Made by a program: the position numbers and the translations under genes. Shown here piece after piece: positions 1 to 6,654 of a stretch of DNA of 64,000 nucleotides. The first letter of the stretch is position 1. Each line of letters starts with the position of its first letter. The notes below the pieces were generated by a model. It saw nothing but the letters and a program-made list of their open reading frames with translations, made no database searches and had not been told where the DNA came from. The stretch is from Candidatus Acetothermia bacterium (GTDB taxonomy: Bacteria; Bipolaricaulota; Bipolaricaulia; RBG-16-55-9), in the NCBI GenBank assembly GCA_016201405.1, contig JACQCZ010000018.1:1-64000 (forward strand). Reading direction: 5' to 3'.

Positions 1-1287
1 GATTGAATCATTGCAAGTCCAGCTCACCGTGACGGATTGGTTTGTCCAGGAAGATAGCGTATACGGGTTGCCACCGGCTGTGGCTTGGCCAGAGAGCTGC
101 GGAAGACTCTTGTCAATCGAGATGCCGCTGATGGAGACTGGACTGGCGTCATTGCCTGCTCTGTCCCAGCATGAGCCTGTGCTGGAGGCCGTCTGGTTGG
201 CTCCCTCGCTGCTCAGGGTGGTGGCGCTCACGCTGTTTTGATCGAGTCCGGACTGAGTCGCTCCAGAGTCAGAGCAGGAGAAGCTGACGGTGACATTTGA
301 ATTATTCCAGCCATTGGCATTGGGTAATGGGCTTCGGGAGAGAGTGATCACTGGCGCTGTCATGTCAATGTTGATTCCAGTGATTGAGACCGGATTGGCG
401 ACATTCCCTGCGAGATCCGAGCAGCTTCCCTGGCTTGTCGCCGTCTGCCCCGCCCCCTCGGTTGAGAGGGTCACATTGCCGCTGGATGTATTAGTTGCGA
501 TTCCCGAGAGTGCATCTGTGCATTGAAATGAGACAATGACGGCGGTGTCGTTCCAGCCATTGGCATTGGCCGTTGGCGAAGCGACTGCCGTGATGACCGG
601 CTTGGTGACGTCAGCCTTGATGCTCATGGACGCCGTGACCACATTGCCAGCTTGATCTTTGCAAGTTCCGGTGATTTCGGTTCCGGCTGTCTCGCTTGAG
701 ATTGTGCTTGCAGGCGAGCAGCTGGCGAGGCCACTGGACTTATCTTTATCGCCGGATTCGGTGCCGACCCAGGTCACGGTCAGCGGAAGCTGAGTGTACC
801 AGCCTAGCGAGTTGGCTCCGGATGATAGTTCGCTGCTGATCGATGGAGGGCTCTTGTCGACTCCAATGATCTTCTCTTTGACATCTGCTTTGCCTTCAGT
901 CTTCCCATCCCCGATTGTGACTTTGAGATTGTACTTTCCATCTGCACTCTTTTTAGGGATGATTACAGTTCCGGTTCCCGTGCCGCTCGGCTGACCCGCC
1001 GATGTCAATGTGGCAGATGCCGAATTGACCGAGACGACCTCCACGGTGGCCGAGGTGGGGGCGGCGTTTGCGCCGTTGCCAGAGCAATTGCTCCAGGAGA
1101 AGTTGATGTTGACCACGGAATCTGCCGTTGTGCTGTTATTTAGCACCCACGAGAGAGTGGTCGGAGAATTGATGGTGACTTGGCATGCCTCAGAAGCAGC
1201 CGTTCCCTGTCCCAGAAACAAGAATATTGAAAGAGCCAGTACGGCAAAGCCGCGCAGCCAATTCGTAATAGAACGCAGGTAAGGCAT
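1..1287 (-). CDS. Exported multi-domain Ig-like repeat protein (5' part; continues past the left edge)
   Basis: An open reading frame of 429 codons with no stop runs off the window start. The N-terminus has a basic start, a hydrophobic core (FAVLALSIFLFLG) and a likely signal-peptidase site near GTAAS, so the protein is exported. The mature part is Thr/Ser-rich. It holds repeated Ig-like units marked by phrases such as NANGWN, SCSD, GNVANPVSITG and GNDASPVSISG, each ending in an SI-G-I-ID motif. This suits a surface or adhesive protein; no catalytic motif is visible. I chose the ATG at 1287. An in-frame ATG-ATG pair at 1306-1311 is an alternative, and neither start has a good Shine-Dalgarno site. 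Confident that it is coding and exported; the function is unknown. Confidence 0.85.
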   Translation of the reverse strand, partial: MPYLRSITNWLRGFAVLALSIFLFLGQGTAASEACQVTINSPTTLSWVLNNSTTADSVVNINFSWSNCSGNGANAAPTSATVEVVSVNSASATLTSAGQPSGTGTGTVIIPKKSADGKYNLKVTIGDGKTEGKADVKEKIIGVDKSPPSISSELSSGANSLGWYTQLPLTVTWVGTESGDKDKSSGLASCSPASTISSETAGTEITGTCKDQAGNVVTASMSIKADVTKPVITAVASPTANANGWNDTAVIVSFQCTDALSGIATNTSSGNVTLSTEGAGQTATSQGSCSDLAGNVANPVSITGINIDMTAPVITLSRSPLPNANGWNNSNVTVSFSCSDSGATQSGLDQNSVSATTLSSEGANQTASSTGSCWDRAGNDASPVSISGISIDKSLPQLSGQATAGGNPYTLSSWTNQSVTVSWTCNDSI

Positions 1288-1379
1288 ATTGATTCCACTT
1301 TTACTCATCATTTTGTAGGCCGCATCTCAGCGATTCTGCCGATCTGCCCTATTCAAGACGGCCTACCTCCCTACATGTC

Positions 1380-1407
1380 AATATAGACCTATTTTCTAGT
1401 TAGTCAA
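1380..1407 (-). promoter_or_regulatory. Candidate sigma70-type promoter for the Ig-like protein
   Basis: On the minus strand TTGACT (1402-1407) and TATATT (1380-1385) are separated by 16 bp, about 70-95 bp upstream of the possible starts of the Ig-like gene. This is a match by eye to the -35/-10 consensus. The rest of the 1288-1592 gap shows nothing else that I can name. Confidence 0.45.
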
Positions 1408-1592
1408 GTAGCGCTCAATACATTCCCCACTCCAGATAAAAGTCGGACAAGCCTGATCTGAATAGAATCCGTGATGATCTGCTTGATTCACATTTTCACT
1501 GCCAGATTCTGGTTTTGCCCAACCCAAGCGGCTTTTGCTTTATCATTGATTTTCACTACACTCTGTCCACCAAGCGAGATTGGGGTCGATGA

Positions 1593-2414
1593 ATGCAGAC
1601 TCAGGCTGGATTTCTGAAGAACAACGGGGCGGAGATTTTCTTTGAGCTGGCCGGAGATGGACCGCCGTTGGTGCTTATCCACGCTGGCGTGGCCGATTCC
1701 CGGATGTGGGATGGAATCTGTGAAGCGCTTGCCAAAAAGAGCCGGGTGCTGCGATATGATCTGCGCGGTTACGGCAAGTCCTCTCTGCCAGGCGGCCCTT
1801 TTGCGCATCACGAAGACCTGCACGCCTTGCTCACTCATCATGGGCTGCAAAAGCCTGTCCTTGTTGGAGTCTCCTATGGCGCAAAAATTTTGATTGACTT
1901 TGCGCTCACTTATCCTGAACTTTGCGGAGGACTTGTCTTGGTCTCGCCCGTTGTGGGTGGCTGGAGCTTTTCAAGCGAGATTCACGAGTTTGGCAGCTCT
2001 GAAGACGAGTTTCTTGAACGTGGTGACATTGAGGGAGCCACAGAGCTCAACCTGAGGTTCTGGCTGGCAGGGCCGAAAAGGAGTCTCGACCAGTTAAATG
2101 TAATTGTCGTTGAGAAAGCCCGCGAGATGCAGAAGAACGCCTTTCGTGTCCAGCTTGCATCAAAGGAGGCCGTCGCACAGGGGATTGAGCCACCGGCCAC
2201 CAAGAGGTTGGCAGAGATTGAGTGTCCAGCGCTCATCATTACTGGTGATCAAGATGTGGCTGATATCTTTGCCATTGCAGAGAGACTCCATCGTGACATT
2301 TCTGGATCGGTACTACAGCCATTAAAAGGGGTCGGGCATCTGCTCTGTATGGAGCAGCCAGAGAAATTTACGGCGCTGCTCAAGGAATTTCTTCGCAGGG
2401 TTAGAGAAAGATGA
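1593..2414 (+). CDS. Alpha/beta-fold hydrolase
   Basis: 273 residues, the usual size of a single-domain alpha/beta hydrolase. Visible landmarks in order are the oxyanion HAG turn near residue 31, RYDLRGYGKS after strand 4, the nucleophile elbow GVSYGA with its catalytic Ser near residue 94, a helical cap rich in charged residues, a candidate catalytic Asp in ITGDQDVAD, and the catalytic His in GVGHLLCMEQPE. The Ser-Asp-His triad is therefore complete. There is no signal peptide, so it is probably cytoplasmic. The substrate cannot be told from sequence; esters, lactones or C-C bond substrates are all possible in this family. It stands alone, with a weak GGGG ribosome site about 8 bases before the ATG. 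Confidence 0.85.
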   Translation: MQTQAGFLKNNGAEIFFELAGDGPPLVLIHAGVADSRMWDGICEALAKKSRVLRYDLRGYGKSSLPGGPFAHHEDLHALLTHHGLQKPVLVGVSYGAKILIDFALTYPELCGGLVLVSPVVGGWSFSSEIHEFGSSEDEFLERGDIEGATELNLRFWLAGPKRSLDQLNVIVVEKAREMQKNAFRVQLASKEAVAQGIEPPATKRLAEIECPALIITGDQDVADIFAIAERLHRDISGSVLQPLKGVGHLLCMEQPEKFTALLKEFLRRVRER

Positions 2415-2442
2415 ACAGACCCTGGCATACAATGGCTTACAC

Positions 2443-2460
2443 GAGTACGTCTGTGTACTC
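2443..2460. repeat. Inverted repeat GAGTAC-N6-GTACTC in the par upstream region
   Basis: A perfect 6-bp inverted repeat with a 6-bp spacer. Related GTAC/TACGT words recur downstream (near 2830, 2900, 2938, 3018, 3055 and 3103), and GTCTAGACGT/GTCTAGACGC occurs at 2808 and 2951. The region up to 3178 has no convincing gene. It may be a protein-binding or origin-like region. Confidence 0.4.
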
Positions 2461-2535
2461 CTGTGTTTACATCGAGGTTTATGCTACTTCCTGCATCGCA
2501 TCAGATGATGCACGTCGAACAGAAATTTAGGGGAA

Positions 2536-2585
2536 ATTCCTGAATTCCCGCCAAGCCCAAAGGGCGCGAGCCGGAATCCAGGAAT
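2536..2585. repeat. Nested hairpin upstream of the parA-like gene
   Basis: ATTCCTGAATTCC (2536-2548) pairs with GGAATCCAGGAAT (2573-2585) at 12 of 13 positions. The loop contains a second stem, GCCC-AAA-GGGC (2555-2565). No T-tract follows, so this is not a classical terminator. A structured DNA site or a non-coding RNA element is possible. Confidence 0.4.
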
Positions 2586-2638
2586 CTAAGCAGGCTGATC
2601 CCTCCATATCCTAGCCATCCCCGCAGGGCGGTCTTTGC

Positions 2639-2797
2639 TGGGATACTGGGATATTACTGAATCTATGATGTTTTTCTGTGGGACATGAATCTGGGATCTG
2701 GGCGGGACGTCCCAGTCTGCATCTGCGTCCCAGTCGTGTCTCAGTCGAATATCCCAGAGATAATCCGCTTCCCTTATTGAATATCCCAATATCCCAC
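2639..2797. repeat. Inverted array of TGGGATA/TATCCCA repeats (candidate centromere or operator of the ParA-RHH pair)
   Basis: The left arm has TGGGATAC and TGGGATAT back to back (2639-2654, 8-bp period). The right arm has two TATCCCA units (2782-2788 and 2790-2796, again 8-bp period). The two arms form a near-perfect 17-bp inverted repeat. Between them lie TGGGAC (2679), TGGGATC (2692), a perfect GGGACGTCCC palindrome (2704-2713), GTCCCAG (2727) and ATATCCCAG (2749). Ribbon-helix-helix partition proteins of the omega type are known to bind unspaced short repeats upstream of their own parA-like operon, so this array is the likely site of the protein at 3924-4259. Confidence 0.55.
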
Positions 2798-3178
2798 TTG
2801 TTGTGCTGTCTAGACGTTCTCAAAGGGATGTACGCATCGCTCCCAGGACCTTCCAGCTTGACCTCTTCGTCTCATTCTCAAATATATCAAACGTCGTGTG
2901 TACCTATACGGATATCAGTATGCTAGTTACTAAGAGACGTACAGTAGTATGTCTAGACGCAAGTATGTAGAACTTCACCTTCGATGTGTGTCTTAGCCGT
3001 CTCTGTATACTTGAGTGTACATACGTTGTCATTTGCACACCCATGAATGTCACAGTACGAAGGGACAAGTGGCCGTGTCCAGTGGAATACGTTAACCTAC
3101 GATGTACGTCATGATGTAGGCTCTCAGAAGAAATTGCTGCTTGTTTACGCATGTTTTCATAGGGATGTGGAGGTGTAC

Positions 3179-3940
3179 ATGAAGATTTACGCGGTTGCCT
3201 CCCAGAAGGGAGGGGTGGGCAAGACCTCTCTGGTCCAGAATCTGGGGTACGAGATCTCACAAGCCGGGAAACGCGTCCTGATCATCGATTTTGACCCGCA
3301 GAGCAATCTCACCTTTGGCTTTGGCCTCGCTCCTGAGGAGCTGGAGAAGACGATCTACACGGCTCTCATTGAGCCCAAGAAGACAAATTCTACCATCATT
3401 AATATTCGAAAGAGGCTGGACCTCATTCCAGCTTCGCTCGATCTGGCAGGGGCAGAGCTTGCGTTTGCCGGTGCGATTCTAGATGGCTATTCCAAGCTGC
3501 GGGAGGTCATTAAACAGATATCCGGCTATGACATTATCCTGATCGACTGCCCACCCACTCTTGGATTCTTCACCATCAATGCCCTAGCCGCAGCGACGGA
3601 TGTGCTCATTCCTCTGCAGACTCACGCCTATGCCTATAAAGCGATTGACCAGCTCTTGCCCATCATCGAGCAGGTGCGCGAGCGAGCCAACCCCAAACTT
3701 CGATTGTGCGGCATCGTGCTGACGATGTTTGATGTGCGGAACAATCTCTCCATCGCGGTGGCCGATCAGGCGAGGAAGCGCTTTGACGGGCTGGTTTATG
3801 AGAATGTCGTGCCCGTCAATGTGCGCGTGGCGGAATCTCCGCTTGATGGCAAGGCCGTTGCCGAGGTCGATCCGGAAAGCCGGGGAAGCCGTGCCTACCG
3901 CGCGATTGCGAAGGAGGTCCTGAATGGGAAAGCGAAATGA
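3179..3940 (+). CDS. parA: ParA/Soj-family partition ATPase
   Basis: 253 residues from the ATG at 3179, which follows GGAGGT with a short spacer. The longer frame upstream lacks a start signal and family similarity. It shows the deviant Walker A box KGGVGKTS at the extreme N-terminus (Lys10, Lys15), switch I around DFDPQSN, and a Walker B-like LIDCPPTLG. That is the whole core of a ParA/Soj/MinD-type P-loop ATPase. There is no N-terminal helix-turn-helix, so it resembles type Ib or Soj-like proteins. The next gene overlaps it by 17 bp and encodes a small RHH protein, the classic type Ib arrangement. Its role would be segregation or positioning of the DNA that carries the upstream repeats. Whether this replicon is a plasmid, an integrated element or the chromosome cannot be decided here. 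Confidence 0.85.
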   Translation: MKIYAVASQKGGVGKTSLVQNLGYEISQAGKRVLIIDFDPQSNLTFGFGLAPEELEKTIYTALIEPKKTNSTIINIRKRLDLIPASLDLAGAELAFAGAILDGYSKLREVIKQISGYDIILIDCPPTLGFFTINALAAATDVLIPLQTHAYAYKAIDQLLPIIEQVRERANPKLRLCGIVLTMFDVRNNLSIAVADQARKRFDGLVYENVVPVNVRVAESPLDGKAVAEVDPESRGSRAYRAIAKEVLNGKAK

Positions 3941-4259
3941 TCTGTCGCAGAAGCTGACCGGTGGCGCTCCAGGCTGGCGGGATATGATACCCAGGACAGG
4001 GGACAACCCCCGAGATTCGCATGTGAAAGATTCAAGCTCGCGCCCAAGGAAGAATGAAAAGCCCTCCGACAAGAAGATTCGCAAGACCTACTACATCCGC
4101 GAATCGACAATCGCCCGCATTGAGCAGATCTCCAATAACCAGAAAGTTGGAATCAGTGACCTGGTCGAGTTTGGCCTGACCCGCTTTCTGGAGATGCTCG
4201 AATCGGGTCAGATCAAGATGAAGACAGAAGTCAAAGAAGTGAGACAGATTATTTATTAA
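3924..4259 (+). CDS. Ribbon-helix-helix DNA-binding protein, probable ParA partner
   Basis: 111 residues. The first half is hydrophilic and basic, probably disordered. The second half fits a ribbon-helix-helix fold: strand RKTYYIRE, helix STIARIEQISNNQ, turn KVGIS, helix DLVEFGLTRFLEML. It starts inside parA with an excellent AGGAGGT site, so translation is coupled. Small RHH proteins paired with a ParA bind short direct repeats and act as both centromere-binding protein and autorepressor. The TGGGATA array at 2639-2797 is the natural candidate target. The family assignment is by fold pattern only. Confidence 0.7.
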   Translation: MGKRNDLSQKLTGGAPGWRDMIPRTGDNPRDSHVKDSSSRPRKNEKPSDKKIRKTYYIRESTIARIEQISNNQKVGISDLVEFGLTRFLEMLESGQIKMKTEVKEVRQIIY

Positions 4260-4306
4260 TAAAAGTCATAGCTGTGTGAATCATGAAGATTCAGACTGGG
4301 CGGAGC

Positions 4307-5104
4307 TCAGTCGTTTGAAAGAGACTCTCTCGAAGCGAGAGCTCTCTTCCTGCTCGGCAAAAGTGCCTGGTAGACTCCAGCGCCAAAGAAGGTGAGCAGC
4401 ATCGGGAGGTACACAAGCAAATTGTAAATGAAGTGCACCCAGATGGCCGGGAAGAATTGTCCCATCAGACCCGGCGTATCTTCAACTCCCCACTCCAAGT
4501 GTTGAATGACTCGCATCCCATGCTCCGCAACGTGATAGCCCTCAAAGAGATAGACGAACCAGAGCAGCGTCATAAAGAGCGATGCCTCGACTCGTGTTGA
4601 GCCGCGAATCACCGAGCGATATCCCAAGAGCAGAATGGCCAAGAGCCCAAAATAGACCCCATTATAGGCCAGATGGACCCATTCGCGATCCAAGATGGTG
4701 CCCAGCAGGCCATGAGCTTCTGTCTCACCGAGCGGAAATTTCTGAATGATCTGCGCCACATGCTCCGCCATGTGAAAGGATTGGAAGATGAGCGCCAGCA
4801 AAAAGATGCCAGCCAGTCTTGAATAGGCGGGATCCCGAAGCGTTGCACTCCCAAGGACAAGCACAGTGCGCTCGCGCCGTTGCCACGTCTGTGGATTGCC
4901 TGCCCATGCAAACAAAAAGGGCGTGATCAAGACCAGAAGAGTCGTAAAGCCGACAATCAAGGTATCTTCGAATATGTCACTCGGATCGACGACTCCCGTG
5001 CCGCTGGCTGGCTGAGCCATGGCAGGCAGTGCAGGGGTAAACGCCAGCGAAAGCATAATGGCCAGCCGCCAAAATGAATTGCGGGCACTCTCATTCTGCT
5101 TCAT
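4307..5104 (-). CDS. Polytopic membrane protein with duplicated HxAEH and WVHxxYN motifs
   Basis: 265 residues from the ATG at 5104, which has an AAGG-like site; an upstream in-frame ATG at 5125 is possible. A signal-like segment is followed by about five membrane spans. The protein is an internal duplication. FHMAEH and then WVHLAYN in the first half match YHVAEH and then WVHFIYN in the second half, with IQ and GL-G between them in the same order. The paired His/Glu residues at membrane borders suggest a metal or haem site (inference). I do not recognise the family. It is divergent from the copper genes that start at 5287, across a 180-bp gap, so a role in metal or redox handling is plausible. 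Confidence 0.75.
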   Translation of the reverse strand: MKQNESARNSFWRLAIMLSLAFTPALPAMAQPASGTGVVDPSDIFEDTLIVGFTTLLVLITPFLFAWAGNPQTWQRRERTVLVLGSATLRDPAYSRLAGIFLLALIFQSFHMAEHVAQIIQKFPLGETEAHGLLGTILDREWVHLAYNGVYFGLLAILLLGYRSVIRGSTRVEASLFMTLLWFVYLFEGYHVAEHGMRVIQHLEWGVEDTPGLMGQFFPAIWVHFIYNLLVYLPMLLTFFGAGVYQALLPSRKRALASRESLSND

Positions 5105-5286
5105 CTTGCCTTGTTCTTTGATCATAAGAACTGTCCAACCATTGTAAGAAGAATGGCCACCGCGGGTCTGTTCAAATGGATACGCTCGCCATTATCATTG
5201 ATTGAGAGCGAGTCATGCAGGGATTGATCCGGGTCGTAATGACGGGTCTTGAATATGGGTGATACTCTGTTGTAGAGTCTACGGCA

Positions 5287-5697
5287 ATGATTAGAAGAAC
5301 GGGGCAGATCGCGTTATTTTTCATAGTGATTCTTGCACTCAATGCCTCTGCCTTGGATCTTCTCTGTATGATGGATCTCTTGGAGACGGGTCCGGAGAGC
5401 TCCCATGATCACCTGGATGGCTCTGACACCCTGCCTGCAGTGCCTCAGCAGTCGAATCAGCCTGGAAGTGCATCTTCGCCCCATCAGCATGAAGATGGCA
5501 TGGACTGCCAGATGTCCAGCACTGCAGGCCCATCGATTCTCATTGCACTGCACTTGCCTGTCGAGGGGGGCCGTCAAGTGATGACGAGCGCATCCCCCAA
5601 TCCCGCTCCAGTACTCACAGTGAGAACGGAGAGTGCCATGGATTTTCCCAGTCCATTCCATTCTCCGCTAGAAAAGCCGCCGCAAGTCATCTCTTAG
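5287..5697 (+). CDS. Small exported His/Cys/Met-rich protein at the head of the copper locus
   Basis: 136 residues. A hydrophobic N-terminal segment (IALFFIVILALNA) acts as signal or anchor. It is followed by CMMD, HDH, HQHEDGMDCQM and a Pro/Ser-rich tail, a residue choice typical of small proteins in copper-resistance operons. Similarity to DUF2946-like proteins is suspected but not certain. It is first in a plus-strand row leading into two CopC-like genes and copD. The inverted repeat ACTCT-N5-AGAGT (5263-5277) just upstream may be an operator. The start lacks a strong Shine-Dalgarno site. Confidence 0.65.
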   Translation: MIRRTGQIALFFIVILALNASALDLLCMMDLLETGPESSHDHLDGSDTLPAVPQQSNQPGSASSPHQHEDGMDCQMSSTAGPSILIALHLPVEGGRQVMTSASPNPAPVLTVRTESAMDFPSPFHSPLEKPPQVIS

Positions 5698-5768
5698 ACC
5701 TTCTTAGAACGTAATCAGTCTATTCAAACTTTGCAGTCTGCTTGACTCTTGAAAGGAGTCGTTTCGTT

Positions 5769-6146
5769 ATGAAGAAATTCGCCATCTTTTCAGCCGTATC
5801 GATGGCAGCTTTGGCAGTCTATATGCTGGTCTCGATCGCATTCGCTCACTCCGCTCTGGAGACATCAAACATTGCGGATGGGCAGGTCTTCAGTCTGGCC
5901 ACCGTTCCCGGTGAGGTTCACTTGAATTTCACAGAAGAGATAGATCCCCATCGAAGCGCAGTCTACGTTGTCAAGGTTCATGGAAGTCAGCTCGTAGACA
6001 AAGGAGACACCGTCATTGATGGCAGCAGCATGAAGATCAGCATGAATGCTCTCGATGAAGGTGTCTATCAGATCACCTGGATCTCAGTCACACCCGATGA
6101 CGCTGGCTTCAAGTCGGGAACAATCACTTTTTCAGTTCACTTCTAA
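5769..6146 (+). CDS. copC: CopC-domain periplasmic/exported copper-binding protein
   Basis: 125 residues. The ATG at 5769 follows GAAAGGAG at good spacing, and an earlier in-frame start would lack a signal sequence at its N-terminus. The signal peptide ends SIAFA, so the mature protein would begin with His, like the His1 copper ligand of CopC proteins. The typical CopC pattern follows: A-L-E-TSN-ADG-V, then LNFTEEIDPH, and a final GTITFSV strand. CopC proteins are small beta-barrels that bind copper outside the cytoplasm and pass it to CopD. The next gene is a second CopC-like protein, then a CopC-CopD fusion. Confidence 0.85.
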   Translation: MKKFAIFSAVSMAALAVYMLVSIAFAHSALETSNIADGQVFSLATVPGEVHLNFTEEIDPHRSAVYVVKVHGSQLVDKGDTVIDGSSMKISMNALDEGVYQITWISVTPDDAGFKSGTITFSVHF

Positions 6147-6177
6147 AAACGACCGAGAAAAAACACTGGAGGTTCTT

Positions 6178-6585
6178 ATGAAGAAGATCTTCGCAACTGT
6201 TACTCGTCTCAGCGCATTTCTGGTTGCCGTCGTGGCTGTCGGTCTCTTTATTTCGGGAGGCATCACAGCGGCTCACCCAGCGCTCATTGCCAATCAGGCT
6301 GTCCCGACCCCGGGCGCTCTTCTCGATACAGCTCCAACTCAGGTCAAACTTACTTTTACGGTAGAGAATGGGCTCGTAGCTGAGCAGAGCTTCTTTTGGG
6401 TCTATTCGCAGGTTGGCTTGACTGTGCTTGCTTCGGGCTCTGTCGATCTTTCCAATGCCGATCGCAACACAATGATTGCGAATCTGCCGGCGCTCACGCA
6501 TGGCGTCTATGTGGTCAAGTGGGTGGCCATCTCCAAGTCTGATACTGGCTTTAGCGAAGGCAGCTATAGCTTTGCCGTGAAGTAA
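6178..6585 (+). CDS. Second CopC-like exported protein
   Basis: 135 residues from the ATG at 6178, which has GGAGG five bases upstream. The signal peptide ends near ITAAH, so a His again sits at the start of the mature chain. The CopC-type framework is present (HPALIANQAVPTPGALLDTAP, VKLTFTVENGL, HGVYVVKWVAISKSDTGFSEGSYSF). The acidic/His ligand segment after the LTF strand differs from the first copy (no E-I-D-P-H). The two may bind different copper states or partners (inference). Confidence 0.75.
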   Translation: MKKIFATVTRLSAFLVAVVAVGLFISGGITAAHPALIANQAVPTPGALLDTAPTQVKLTFTVENGLVAEQSFFWVYSQVGLTVLASGSVDLSNADRNTMIANLPALTHGVYVVKWVAISKSDTGFSEGSYSFAVK

Positions 6586-6594
6586 AAGTTGCAT

Positions 6595-6636
6595 CCAGAG
6601 GGAGGCAGCCGCACGCTTCCCTCTGGATCCTCTTTT
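6595..6636 (+). terminator. Hairpin between the second copC-like gene and copD (attenuator or terminator)
   Basis: CCAGAGGGA (6595-6603) pairs perfectly with TCCCTCTGG (6618-6626), and TCTTTT follows at 6631. It sits in the intercistronic gap, ahead of the chosen copD start. Partial termination here would lower copD expression relative to the small CopC proteins. Confidence 0.55.
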
Positions 6637-6654
6637 AATAAGATGAAAGGATCT

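Noticed and set aside
11-1282. Several plus-strand frames at the window start
   Set aside because: They are shadows of the minus-strand Ig-like gene, whose reading frame is open throughout and has a signal peptide and repeats.
3047-3178. Upstream extension of the ParA protein
   Set aside because: The extra 44 residues do not resemble ParA proteins, and GGAGGT just before 3179 marks the start.
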